NCBI GenBank assembly: GCA_005800965.1 | Contig: SYEA01000046.1 | Span: forward strand, 1-13,041 | Reading direction: 5' to 3' | DNA length: 13,041 nucleotides | Origin: Actinomycetota bacterium | Lineage (GTDB): Bacteria; Actinomycetota; Acidimicrobiia; Acidimicrobiales; Ilumatobacteraceae | Shown: positions 1 to 6,688 of the stretch, piece after piece | Layout of the letters: each line of letters begins with the position of its first letter | Numbering within the stretch: position 1 is the first letter of the stretch | The notes under the pieces: generated by a model | The model's input: only the letters and a program-made list of their open reading frames with translations | The model's database searches: none | What the model was told of the DNA's origin: nothing | Made by a program: the position numbers and the translations under genes

Positions 1-544
1 ACCACACCGCGGTGTTGAGCGCGGAGAACTTGTTGTCACCAGGTGTAATCACGGTGCCGAAGTACTGCTTGACCAAGTCGGGATACTCGCGTAGCGCGGT
101 GTCCATATCGCAGAACAGAATTCCTTGCTGCTCCAGATCTTCACGGTTGCGGTGGAACACCACTTCGCTTTCGTATTGCGCAGTAACGCCGGCCAGATAC
201 TTGCGCTCGGCTTCGGGGATGCCGAGTTTTTCGTAGGTGTTGCGCATCTGCTCGGGCAAGTCGTCCCACTCGCTCACCTGTTCGGTGGCGGGCTTCAGGT
301 AATAAAAAATGTCTTGGAAATCGAGTTCGGGCATATTGACCGCGAACCATTCGGCCATCGGCTTTTTGTCGAAAGTGTTGAGGGAACGAAGGCGCATCTT
401 GCGCATCCATTCGGGCTCACCTTTCCACCACGAGATCTGCTCCACCACACGGTCATTGAGACCCTTTTCTGGAGCAAAGGCGTATTCGACATCGTCGCTC
501 CAACCCAATGAGTATTTGGAGAGGTCGAGATCGAAGCTGGTCAT
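1..544 (-). CDS. sufB: Fe-S cluster assembly protein SufB, N-terminal part
   Basis: SufB is the scaffold component of the SUF system; with SufC and SufD it builds Fe-S clusters in the cytosol. Reading leftwards from the ATG at 544-542 gives an open frame of 181 codons that leaves the window, so only about the first 40% of a normal 470-residue protein is present. Recognisable family features are the block VVEQISWWKGEPEWM near residue 34, YYLKP near 80, the stretch RNREDLEQQGILFCDMDTAL near 131, and PGDNKFSALNTAVW at the truncated end, which matches the SufB-family segment leading into the beta-helix core. A purine-rich Shine-Dalgarno (TAGGAG, 555-560) lies 10 nt before the ATG, fixing this start. 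It is the first gene of its transcript on this side; sufD, sufC and sufS would be expected beyond the left edge. No sufR regulator lies upstream: the neighbour is divergent ychF. Confidence 0.93.
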   Translation of the reverse strand, partial: MTSFDLDLSKYSLGWSDDVEYAFAPEKGLNDRVVEQISWWKGEPEWMRKMRLRSLNTFDKKPMAEWFAVNMPELDFQDIFYYLKPATEQVSEWDDLPEQMRNTYEKLGIPEAERKYLAGVTAQYESEVVFHRNREDLEQQGILFCDMDTALREYPDLVKQYFGTVITPGDNKFSALNTAVW

Positions 545-554
545 GGGGCAATTT

Positions 555-571
555 CTCCTACGCAGATAGTA
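555..571 (-). promoter_or_regulatory. sufB promoter -10 and ribosome-binding site
   Basis: On the minus strand a TACTAT box (571-566) fits the actinobacterial TANNNT -10 consensus, and transcription would begin about seven bases on, near 559. The Shine-Dalgarno TAGGAG occupies 560-555, giving a leader of roughly 15 nt. This contrasts with the leaderless-looking starts elsewhere in the window. No clear -35 box is visible. Confidence 0.45.
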
Positions 572-652
572 ACAATTCCCCCACCCATAACCTCTGCTCA
601 AGGGGTGTGGCCTGCGGCGCACCTGAAGTGACGTAGTCGTTCCGATCGGGCG

Positions 653-658
653 TAGCGT
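653..658 (+). promoter_or_regulatory. ychF -10 box, short leader
   Basis: TAGCGT ends 11 nt before the ychF ATG, so the predicted transcript start leaves a leader of only about 4-5 nt and no room for a normal Shine-Dalgarno. No convincing -35 box is seen. The 125-bp gap 545-669 between divergent sufB and ychF holds this box and the sufB promoter; nothing else stands out in it. Confidence 0.4.
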
Positions 659-669
659 CGGGGCGTTGT

Positions 670-1767
670 ATGGAGCGTTTCGGACTCGTCGGGCTGCCCA
701 ATGCGGGCAAGTCATCGCTGTACAACGCCCTCACCGGCTCGAACGCTCTCGCTGCGCCGTATCCGTTTGCCACCAAAGACCCGAACATCGGCATGGCCAA
801 GGTGCTCGACTCGCGACTTGATGCCCTAGCGGCGATGTCGAAGAGTAAAAAAGTGGTCAACGCCACCATCGAAGTGGTCGACATCGGCGGATTGGTCGAA
901 GGTGCAAGCAAAGGTGAAGGCCTCGGCAACAAGTTCTTGGCGAACATTCGCGAAGTGGATGCAATTGTGTTCGTGCTACGAGCATTTGCCGACGACGACA
1001 TCCCCGGCCCGAGCGACCCGTTGGAACACCTGCGTGTGGTTGAACTCGAACTGGCATTGGCTGACTTAGAAAGTGTCGAAACAAAAATTGCCAAGATGAA
1101 AAAAGCGGCTCGCATGGACAACTCGGTTCTCGAAGAGCTCGAAGCCCTCGAACGCGCCCAGGTGCTGCTTGCCGAAGGGCGCCCGCTGTACCGCGCCGGC
1201 ATGAAAGAGTCTGATCGCAAACTTCTGGCGCCGCATTTTTTGCTCACCACACGTCGCGTGCTCGCCGTGGTGAACGTGGCCGAGAACGAACTCGAGACGA
1301 TTCCGGCCCAAGTTGCACGGGTGGCAGCCGAACTCGCGCCGCCGGGCTCGGCGAGTGAACACGAAGTTGAAGTGCTCGGCATGAGCGTGCAGATCGAAGC
1401 CGAAGCAGCACAGCTCACCGGCCAAGATCGCATCGACATGCTCGAAGCCCTTGGTTTGGGCGAAGGCGCGCTACCTCGACTCGTGCGCTCGGCCTATCAC
1501 TTGCTGGGTTTGCGCACGTTTTTTACCACGGGTGACAAAGAGTCGCGCGCCTGGACTTTCAACGCTGGTGCCAAAGCCCCCGAGTGCGCCGGAAAGATTC
1601 ACACCGACTTACAGCGTGGTTTCATTCGTGCCGACATGATTCATTGTGATGAGTTGCTGGCCCTTGGTTCGTGGTCAAAGGCCCGCGATGCTGGCAAGTT
1701 GCGCGTCGAGGGCAAGGACTACGAAGTTGCCGACGGCGATGTAACGGAGATTCGATTTAACGTATGA
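670..1767 (+). CDS. ychF: Redox-regulated ATPase/GTPase YchF (Ola1 family)
   Basis: YchF is a universally conserved cytosolic P-loop NTPase of the Obg family that binds ribosomes and prefers ATP over GTP. The 365-residue product is almost exactly family length. The P-loop GLPNAGKSS is at residues 8-16, the G3 region DIGGLVEGASKGEGLGN starts at 71, with a Leu where classical GTPases carry a catalytic Gln/His, and the altered G4 motif NVAE is at 202-205 in place of NKxD, which explains the relaxed nucleotide choice of this family. A coiled-coil insertion rich in Glu/Lys covers about 120-175, and the C-terminal TGS domain about 280-363 (LRTFFTTGDKESRAWT ... GKDYEVADGDV). The ATG is chosen because the P-loop normally starts within ten residues of the N-terminus. 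It is the first gene of ychF-DUF192-rsmI, and its TGA overlaps the next start as ATGA. Confidence 0.97.
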   Translation: MERFGLVGLPNAGKSSLYNALTGSNALAAPYPFATKDPNIGMAKVLDSRLDALAAMSKSKKVVNATIEVVDIGGLVEGASKGEGLGNKFLANIREVDAIVFVLRAFADDDIPGPSDPLEHLRVVELELALADLESVETKIAKMKKAARMDNSVLEELEALERAQVLLAEGRPLYRAGMKESDRKLLAPHFLLTTRRVLAVVNVAENELETIPAQVARVAAELAPPGSASEHEVEVLGMSVQIEAEAAQLTGQDRIDMLEALGLGEGALPRLVRSAYHLLGLRTFFTTGDKESRAWTFNAGAKAPECAGKIHTDLQRGFIRADMIHCDELLALGSWSKARDAGKLRVEGKDYEVADGDVTEIRFNV

Positions 1768-2168
1768 CCCCGACCAATGCGTGGCTCGTAACGCAAGGTC
1801 GCGTGTTGGCCAGTGCCACAATTGCCGAAACTCGCAAACAGCGTCGTCGCGGGTTCATCGGCGAAGCCAACCCGCAGATTGCGCTGGTACTTCCGAAATG
1901 CAAATGGGTACACACCTTCGGATGCCGAAGTGCACTCGATGTTGCGTATCTCAATGACCACTCGCAGGTGGTGAAGATGCAGCGACTCGCCCCGATGCGA
2001 TTGCCGCTGCCTGTGCCTGCAGCACAGACCGTGGTGGAGGCCAAGGCGGGATCATTCGAGCGCTGGGGCCTGCAGCTTGGCCACACGCTGGAGGTGCGTC
2101 GCGTAAGCGACACACCATCAACACTGCGTCGCGCGAGCGACGCGCCATCAACACGGCAGCGCGTATGA
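1764..2168 (+). CDS. DUF192 family protein with repeat-derived C-terminal tail
   Basis: This 134-residue product carries the DUF192 (COG1430) pattern: RRRGFIG near residue 28, the core VHTFGCRSALDVAYLNDHSQVV at 49-70, and a closing VVEAKAGSFERWGLQLGH near 90-107. Family members are small beta-rich proteins of unknown biochemical role, often exported or lipid-anchored; here no signal peptide or lipobox is visible, so a cytosolic location is likely. The recognisable domain ends at about residue 113. The last 20 residues (R-V-S-D-T-P-S-T-L-R / R-A-S-D-A-P-S-T-R-Q) are encoded by two tandem copies of a 30-bp hairpin-forming repeat and look like a late addition. The gene overlaps ychF upstream and rsmI downstream by ATGA junctions, implying translational coupling. 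No conserved-function claim is possible beyond the domain. Confidence 0.85.
   Translation: MTPTNAWLVTQGRVLASATIAETRKQRRRGFIGEANPQIALVLPKCKWVHTFGCRSALDVAYLNDHSQVVKMQRLAPMRLPLPVPAAQTVVEAKAGSFERWGLQLGHTLEVRRVSDTPSTLRRASDAPSTRQRV
2096..2155 (+). repeat. Two tandem 30-bp repeats with GNRA-loop hairpins
   Basis: Units 2096-2125 and 2126-2155 differ at only a few positions. Unit 2 contains a perfect 7-bp stem, GCGTCGC (2126-2132) with GCGACGC (2137-2143), closed by a GCGA tetraloop. Unit 1 has the same stem with one mismatch and a GTAA tetraloop; both loops fit GNRA in RNA. The repeats lie in frame at the 3' end of the DUF192 gene, ending 9 nt before the rsmI start, and share the core GTCGCG-NN-AGCGAC with sites near 8317, 8578 and 10430. 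Confidence 0.85.
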
Positions 2169-2995
2169 CCGGCAAACTCGTGCTCGTAGCCACACCGATT
2201 GGCAACCTGTCAGACATCACGGCGCGGGCCGTCGAGGCACTGCGCGAGGCCGATGTGATCTGCTGCGAAGACACGCGGCATTCGAGCAAGTTGCTGCAGC
2301 ACATCGGTGTGAGCGATAAACCGCTGCTCGTCGTCAACGAACATACCGAACACGACTCGCGCGAAAAGATCGTGGCTCTGGTTGCTCAGGGCAAAGTTGT
2401 TGCGCTCATCACCGATGCCGGCAGCCCCGGCATCAGTGACCCGGGCGAGCGCATCGTGCGTGCAGTCGTTGACGCTGGCGGCGTGGTGAGCGCCACGCCT
2501 GGGCCTTCGGCGGCGATCATGGCAGTGACGCTGAGTGGTCTGCCCGCTGGGCGATTTGTTTTCGAAGGTTTTTTACCGCGCTCTGGCGTTGAGCGCAAGG
2601 AGCGCCTCGAGATGGTGGCAATCGAAACCCGCACCACCGTGCTGTACGAAGCACCGCATCGGCTCCACAAGACGCTTGCCGACCTCGAGCTCATGTGCGG
2701 CTCGCAGCGCCGCATTGCGCTTGCTGCCGAACTCACCAAGATTCACGAAGATGTGTGGCGCGGCACTTTGCGTGACGCCGTAAAACGCCACGCCGACAGC
2801 GAGCCTCGTGGCGAATTTGTGTTGGTGCTCGACGGCGCTGCACCTGCTGCCCCGCCAACTGATGACGAAATCATCGTGGCCCTGCGGGCCGAAATCGCCG
2901 CAGGGGTGACGCGTAAAGATGCAGCCTCGCGGGTGTCAGCGCGTTTTGGCGTGTCGAAGCGTCACGTGTATGAGTTGACGCTGACGCTCGGATAG
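2165..2995 (+). CDS. rsmI: 16S rRNA (cytidine(1402)-2'-O)-methyltransferase RsmI
   Basis: RsmI uses S-adenosylmethionine to 2'-O-methylate C1402 in the decoding centre of 16S rRNA. The 276-residue product shows the tetrapyrrole-methylase-like fold: LVLVATPIGNLSDIT at 5-19, CCEDTRHS at 33-40, TDAGSPGISDPG at 83-94, the SAM-binding PGPSA at 112-116, FEGFLPR near 133, and LYEAPHRL plus ELTKIHEDVWRGT in the C-terminal half of the domain. A helix-turn-helix-like tail (about 235-275, GVTRKDAASRVSARFGVSKR) is the usual RsmI C-terminal domain. The ATG overlaps the DUF192 stop as ATGA and has no Shine-Dalgarno of its own, so translation is probably coupled to DUF192; the hairpins just upstream could affect that coupling. 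It ends convergently, 23 bp from the thioesterase gene. Confidence 0.96.
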   Translation: MTGKLVLVATPIGNLSDITARAVEALREADVICCEDTRHSSKLLQHIGVSDKPLLVVNEHTEHDSREKIVALVAQGKVVALITDAGSPGISDPGERIVRAVVDAGGVVSATPGPSAAIMAVTLSGLPAGRFVFEGFLPRSGVERKERLEMVAIETRTTVLYEAPHRLHKTLADLELMCGSQRRIALAAELTKIHEDVWRGTLRDAVKRHADSEPRGEFVLVLDGAAPAAPPTDDEIIVALRAEIAAGVTRKDAASRVSARFGVSKRHVYELTLTLG

Positions 2996-3018
2996 CGCCG
3001 CGGCCGGACCAACAAGAA

Positions 3019-3813
3019 TCAGCGCGGCAGCAACGCGAGTTGTCGCGATTGCGCCACCAACTCGCCGGATGCATTCCAGATGGAGCCGTCCTCTTCGAAC
3101 ATGCCGTTGTGCAATTCGCGCGTAGTGAACTCGGCACACACCGGTGCACCATCGGGGATTCCACGTAGGTAAAACGACAACTGCACGGTGGGAACCCAGC
3201 CGGGTGCCCCCGACAGATTGAACATTGCTGGTGGCAATGCATCACAAAACAGCGTGAGCGCAAGGGCATCCACCGGGCGCTCGTCACGAAACGCACACCA
3301 TCCACGAACGTGTGCCTCGCCCTTTGGCTTGCCGGTGGCAAAACCCGTGTCGTCGGGATGCAGCCGAACGTCCACGTTGTTCATGAGCCCAGGAAGTCCC
3401 GAGCTGGTGGGTCCGCGTGGGACCGCGTATTCGAACACCGGCATCTCCGGCATTGCCAGCGTCGTATGTTCGACTGCGCCAGTTACCAACGTGTCGCCAT
3501 AGGTTCCGAGTGCGGTCACGATGATGCGGTCTTCTTGGCGCATGGTCGCGAGTGCGGTGGTGAACGATTTGCCAGTTTTCATCACGGTGGTGTCGATGGT
3601 GACGTCGGCGTCATTCACCGGGCCCAGGTAATGACACGACAGTGCAACGGGTAAAGGCCTACCCGTTGCTTCGCGCATTGCCGATGCCACCAGCGCCAAC
3701 AGATATCCCCCGTTCGCATTGCCACCGATGTCCCAGCCGTCGTGCACACGGGCGCTAAAGACGCCACCACCAATAGCTCGTACCTGCGTCGCGGTATCGA
3801 ACCGAAAAGTCAC
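3019..3813 (-). CDS. Acyl-CoA thioesterase-like protein (TesB/4HBT_3 type double hotdog)
   Basis: The product reads as a double-hotdog thioesterase of the 4HBT_3/TesB-like group, expected to hydrolyse acyl-CoA esters in the cytosol; the substrate cannot be told from sequence. The first hotdog has WDIGGNANGGYLLAL, the long-helix motif of this group, followed by SCHYLGPV. The second has WVPTVQLSFYLRGIP and ends with EDGSIWNASGELVAQSRQLALLP, the usual closing strands. I place the start at GTG 3813-3811 (264 residues, MTFRFDTATQV) because a TACGCT -10 box sits 7 nt upstream, giving a leaderless message; a TTG at 3843 would add ten residues with no family match and overlap metG. The gene converges on rsmI and diverges from metG, sharing promoter bases with it. 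Confidence 0.82.
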   Translation of the reverse strand: MTFRFDTATQVRAIGGGVFSARVHDGWDIGGNANGGYLLALVASAMREATGRPLPVALSCHYLGPVNDADVTIDTTVMKTGKSFTTALATMRQEDRIIVTALGTYGDTLVTGAVEHTTLAMPEMPVFEYAVPRGPTSSGLPGLMNNVDVRLHPDDTGFATGKPKGEAHVRGWCAFRDERPVDALALTLFCDALPPAMFNLSGAPGWVPTVQLSFYLRGIPDGAPVCAEFTTRELHNGMFEEDGSIWNASGELVAQSRQLALLPR

Positions 3814-3820
3814 GGGGTTG

Positions 3821-3830
3821 AGCGTAGGTT
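3821..3830. promoter_or_regulatory. Overlapping divergent -10 boxes for metG and the thioesterase
   Basis: The ten bases AGCGTAGGTT hold TAGGTT on the plus strand (3825-3830), 6 nt before the metG GTG at 3837, and TACGCT on the minus strand (3826-3821), 7 nt before the thioesterase GTG at 3813. The two boxes share the TA at 3825-3826. Both would give leaderless transcripts. -35 elements are weak or absent on either side. Confidence 0.5.
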
Positions 3831-3836
3831 GGAGTG

Positions 3837-5342
3837 GTGCCAAAGTTCTCGGTGACGACCCCGATTTATTACGTGACGGCCAAGCCGCACCTTGGCCATG
3901 CCTACACCACCATCGTGACCGATGCCGTGTGTCGCTGGCACCGCTTGTGCGGTGACGACGTGCATCTGTTGACCGGCACCGACGAACATGGGCTCAAAGT
4001 GCAGCAATATGCCGACGCCGCCGGCAAGACGCCCCGCGAGTTTGTCGACGAAATCGCCCCGCTGTATGCCGACGCGTGGCAGCAACTCGACGTGAAATAC
4101 GACGACTTCATTCGCACCACCGAAGATCGCCACAAGCGTGGCGTGCTCAAGTTGCTGCAGGCTTGTTACGACGCGGGCGACATCGAAGTTGATGTTTACC
4201 GCGGCCACTACTGCGTGGCGTGCGAGGCCTACTACGTCGAAGAAGAACTCGTCGACGGCAACTGCCCAATTCACAAAACCCAGGCCGCTTATGTGGAAGA
4301 GGAAAACTATTTCTTTCGTTTGTCGCGATTCGAGCAGCGCTTGCTCGACTGGTACGACAAACACCCCGATGCAATCTCGCCCAACTTTCGCCGCAACGAA
4401 GTAATCGGGTTCATCAAAGGTGGGCTCAACGACTTTTCGGTGAGCCGCAAGACCCTTAAATGGGGCATTCCCTTGCCGTGGGATGACCAACACGTGACCT
4501 ACGTGTGGTTTGATGCACTCTCCAACTACATCACTGCTCACGGCTACGGCACCAACGACCAGCAATTCGCCGAGCGCTGGCCGGTGGACTGGCACTTCAT
4601 CGGCAAAGACATCATTCGGTTTCATTGCGTGTATTGGCCGGCGATGCTCATGTCAGCGGGCATCGAACCACCCAAGGGCTGGGCCGTTGGCGGGTTTTTG
4701 ATGGTCGGTGGAGAAAAGATGTCCAAAACCACCGGCAACGTGGTGAGCCCGCTTGATCTCATTGACGAGTTCGGCGTCGACGGCTTCCGCTATTACCTGC
4801 TCGCCGACACGGTCTATGGCAACGACGGCGATTTTTCGTATGAAGGTTTGGTGGCGCGTTACAACTCTGACTTGGCCAACAACCTCGGTAACTTGGCCGC
4901 GCGTGTGGCAACCGTGGTCGAAAAGAAATGTGGCGGTCGCGGGCCGGCATCGCGACCCGATTCACCCTTGGCCCAAGTGGCCGCCGATGTGGTGCGCGAT
5001 GCAGATACAGCGTGGCGCGGTGCGCAACCAAGTCGTGCTCTTGAAGCAACGTGGAACTTGATTCGCGCCACCAATGCCCACCTCGAACAGCACGAACCAT
5101 GGAAGATGGAACCTGGCACCGCCGTCGACGCTGTGATGGGTGATGCACTCGAGGCGCTGCGCATCGTGGTGATGTTGGCCAACCCTGCCCTGCCCACGAC
5201 ATCGCAAGAAATTTGGCGGCGCATCGGCTTGGCTGGGCGCATCGACGAATGTCGAGTCGGCGTCGACACTCAGTGGGGGTTGTACCCCAGCGGATCAGTT
5301 GTAGAAAAAGGTGAACCACTCTTCCCGCGCAAAAAGGTCTGA
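3837..5342 (+). CDS. metG: Methionyl-tRNA synthetase
   Basis: MetRS charges methionine onto initiator and elongator tRNA-Met. The 501-residue product is a class Ia synthetase: N-terminal PIYYVTAKPHLGH with the HIGH-equivalent HLGH at residues 18-21, TGTDEHGLK near 48, the connective-peptide zinc knuckle CVACEAYYVEEE...CPIHK near 127-148, the methionine-pocket region YVWFDALSNYI, WHFIGKDIIRFH, and the KMSKT signature at 294-298. The anticodon-binding helical domain follows (NLGNLAARV, EPWKM, NPALP). It lacks the C-terminal tRNA-binding appendage of longer MetRS types, as in many actinobacteria. Two GTG codons are adjacent (3834, 3837); 3837 is preferred because it lies one transcription-start distance from the TAGGTT box. 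It heads the metG-tatD-DPBB-rsmA-ispE run. A 7-bp inverted repeat (4935-4941/4951-4957) falls in the linker between the catalytic and anticodon domains. Confidence 0.96.
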   Translation: MPKFSVTTPIYYVTAKPHLGHAYTTIVTDAVCRWHRLCGDDVHLLTGTDEHGLKVQQYADAAGKTPREFVDEIAPLYADAWQQLDVKYDDFIRTTEDRHKRGVLKLLQACYDAGDIEVDVYRGHYCVACEAYYVEEELVDGNCPIHKTQAAYVEEENYFFRLSRFEQRLLDWYDKHPDAISPNFRRNEVIGFIKGGLNDFSVSRKTLKWGIPLPWDDQHVTYVWFDALSNYITAHGYGTNDQQFAERWPVDWHFIGKDIIRFHCVYWPAMLMSAGIEPPKGWAVGGFLMVGGEKMSKTTGNVVSPLDLIDEFGVDGFRYYLLADTVYGNDGDFSYEGLVARYNSDLANNLGNLAARVATVVEKKCGGRGPASRPDSPLAQVAADVVRDADTAWRGAQPSRALEATWNLIRATNAHLEQHEPWKMEPGTAVDAVMGDALEALRIVVMLANPALPTTSQEIWRRIGLAGRIDECRVGVDTQWGLYPSGSVVEKGEPLFPRKKV

Positions 5343-5357
5343 GCAGAAGTTATAAAC

Positions 5358-5387
5358 ATGTCCACAAAAAACGTGTCCACAGAAAAT
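5358..5387 (+). repeat. 15-bp tandem repeat with two DnaA-box-like sites
   Basis: ATGTCCACA (5358-5366) and GTGTCCACA (5373-5381) each match the actinobacterial DnaA box TTGTCCACA at 8 of 9 positions. They sit in two 15-bp units that agree at 12 of 15 bases, directly after an AT-rich TTATAAAC. They cover the tatD start codon. Binding by DnaA is a hypothesis. Confidence 0.4.
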
Positions 5388-6176
5388 ACCGTGCAGTGGG
5401 TTGATACGCACTGTCACGTGTATGACGAACGCACACCGGGTGGTGCCGATGCATCCATCGCCAACGCCACCGCCCACGATGTAAACAAAGTGATTGTGAT
5501 TGGCACCGATGCCAACACCACCCAGCAGGCACTTTCCATTGCTGCTCGCCACCAGAACGTGTGGGCCACGGTTGGTTTGCACCCCCACGATGCCAAATTG
5601 GGTGTCGACACCGTGCTGCCCTTCGTGGATGGGTTGACTGCTGCCCAGCTCGAAACACAGAAAATCGTGGCAATCGGTGAATGTGGTCTTGACTTTTATT
5701 ACGACCACTCTGATCGTGACGTGCAACGAACAGCGTTCGCCCAACAAATCGCTTTAGCCAAGCAATTGGATTTGACGCTCGTCATTCACACCCGCAACGC
5801 GTGGCCCGACACATTTGATGTGCTCGATGGCGAAGGCATGCCCGAGCGCGTGGTGTTTCACTGTTTTACTGGCGACGAAGCCGAGGCTCGACAAGCCGTG
5901 CAACGCGATGCATGGTTGTCATTTTCGGGCATCGTTACTTTTAACAAAGCCGACGATATTCGTCGCGCGGCAAAATTCTGCCCCGCCGACAAACTGCTCA
6001 CCGAAACTGATGCGCCGTGGCTCACGCCAGTGCCGCATCGTGGCAAAGAAAACGAGCCTGCCCACGTGCGACTGGTTGGTGAATGTTTGGCGCACACGCG
6101 CGGTGAAAGTGTGGCATCCATTGCGCAAAGTACTGTGGCCAACGCTCATCGGGCGTTTCCAGGTATCTCTCGCTAG
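5358..6176 (+). CDS. tatD: TatD family metal-dependent hydrolase (DNase)
   Basis: TatD proteins are cytosolic TIM-barrel metalloenzymes with 3'-5' exonuclease activity on damaged DNA or RNA. The 272-residue product has the full metal-ligand set: DTHCH (HxH) at 16-20, TVGLHPHD near 71, GECGLDFYYD near 107, LVIHTRNA near 140, FHCFTGD near 168 and ETDAPWLTPVPHRGKENEPAHV near 216. The ATG lies 15 nt after the metG stop. The first ten residues are an M-S-T-K-N / V-S-T-E-N duplication encoded by a 15-bp tandem repeat, absent from typical TatD N-termini; GTG 5373 and GTG 5391 are alternative starts that would drop part or all of it. The gene follows metG as in most actinobacteria. Confidence 0.94.
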   Translation: MSTKNVSTENTVQWVDTHCHVYDERTPGGADASIANATAHDVNKVIVIGTDANTTQQALSIAARHQNVWATVGLHPHDAKLGVDTVLPFVDGLTAAQLETQKIVAIGECGLDFYYDHSDRDVQRTAFAQQIALAKQLDLTLVIHTRNAWPDTFDVLDGEGMPERVVFHCFTGDEAEARQAVQRDAWLSFSGIVTFNKADDIRRAAKFCPADKLLTETDAPWLTPVPHRGKENEPAHVRLVGECLAHTRGESVASIAQSTVANAHRAFPGISR

Positions 6177-6187
6177 CGTTTGCCTAC

Positions 6188-6688
6188 GTGTTTCTCACTG
6201 CTAGCGATCGTCGCCGTGTAACCCTCGTTGGGCTCTTCACACTTCTTGTTGTGCCAGCGGTGATCTTCTTTACGCGCGGTGAACCGCAGGCCGAATTGGC
6301 CTCGGTTGCCGCTGCAGGTATCGAAATTGCGCCGAGTCAGCCTGACGCAAACGATTCGCCCGCCCCGGTGTTTTTGTCAGGGCCGATTGGTGTGGCACCA
6401 ACTGGCACTGCCCCAACTGCGTATCCAAGCGCCGACACCGCCAAACTCACCGGGCTGGCAACATTCAGTAGTTTCAACGGCGCTCCGGTCACCATCTGCA
6501 ATTGCCCGCAGGCGCCCTACGGCGTGCGTCTGTCAGTAAAAAACCTCAATAACGGACGCTCTATCACGTGTTCCAATGTGATGATGCCGTCCACTCCGGC
6601 CAATGTGACCATCGTGGTGCACACCCAGTTGTTCGTCGGGCTTTCTGATCTGGTCAACGCACCGATTCCTGTTTCCATCACCTGGTGA
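6188..6688 (+). CDS. Membrane-anchored protein with degenerate double-psi beta-barrel (RlpA-like) domain
   Basis: This 166-residue product begins at GTG 6188, 11 nt after tatD. An N-terminal basic stretch and a hydrophobic segment at about 11-29 (VTLVGLFTLLVVPAVIFF) make a signal anchor, so the rest should face the outside. A Pro/Ala/Thr-rich linker spans about 35-85. The C-terminal 80 residues (GLATFSSFNGAP ... YGVRLSVKNLNNGRSITC ... APIPVSITW) resemble the RlpA-type double-psi beta-barrel found at the end of actinobacterial cell-wall proteins. Where such domains usually show D-R and a D-L-S motif, this one reads V-M-M-P and I-V-V-H, so the acidic active-site residues seem lost. Cysteines are at 104, 106 and 128. 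In mycobacteria rpfB occupies this slot between tatD and ksgA; no lysozyme-like Rpf domain or G5 domain is present here. The stop overlaps the rsmA GTG. Function is unknown; binding of peptidoglycan is a guess. Confidence 0.6.
   Translation: MFLTASDRRRVTLVGLFTLLVVPAVIFFTRGEPQAELASVAAAGIEIAPSQPDANDSPAPVFLSGPIGVAPTGTAPTAYPSADTAKLTGLATFSSFNGAPVTICNCPQAPYGVRLSVKNLNNGRSITCSNVMMPSTPANVTIVVHTQLFVGLSDLVNAPIPVSITW

Noticed and set aside
558..1439. 293-codon open frame antisense to ychF
   Set aside because: Its translation is Ser/Arg/Ala-rich without family motifs, and it lies exactly opposite the well-conserved YchF frame; it is a GC-driven shadow.
2996..3018. Rho-independent terminator between convergent rsmI and the thioesterase gene
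   Set aside because: There is a GCCGCGGC palindrome but the stem is 4 bp with no loop and no T-tract in either direction.
3810..4625. 271-codon open frame antisense to metG
   Set aside because: Val/Phe/His-rich mirror of MetRS codons with no recognisable domain; metG is certain on the other strand.
5340..5390. Chromosomal replication origin from the DnaA-box-like pair
   Set aside because: Only two imperfect sites, no long AT-rich unwinding region and no dnaA or dnaN nearby.
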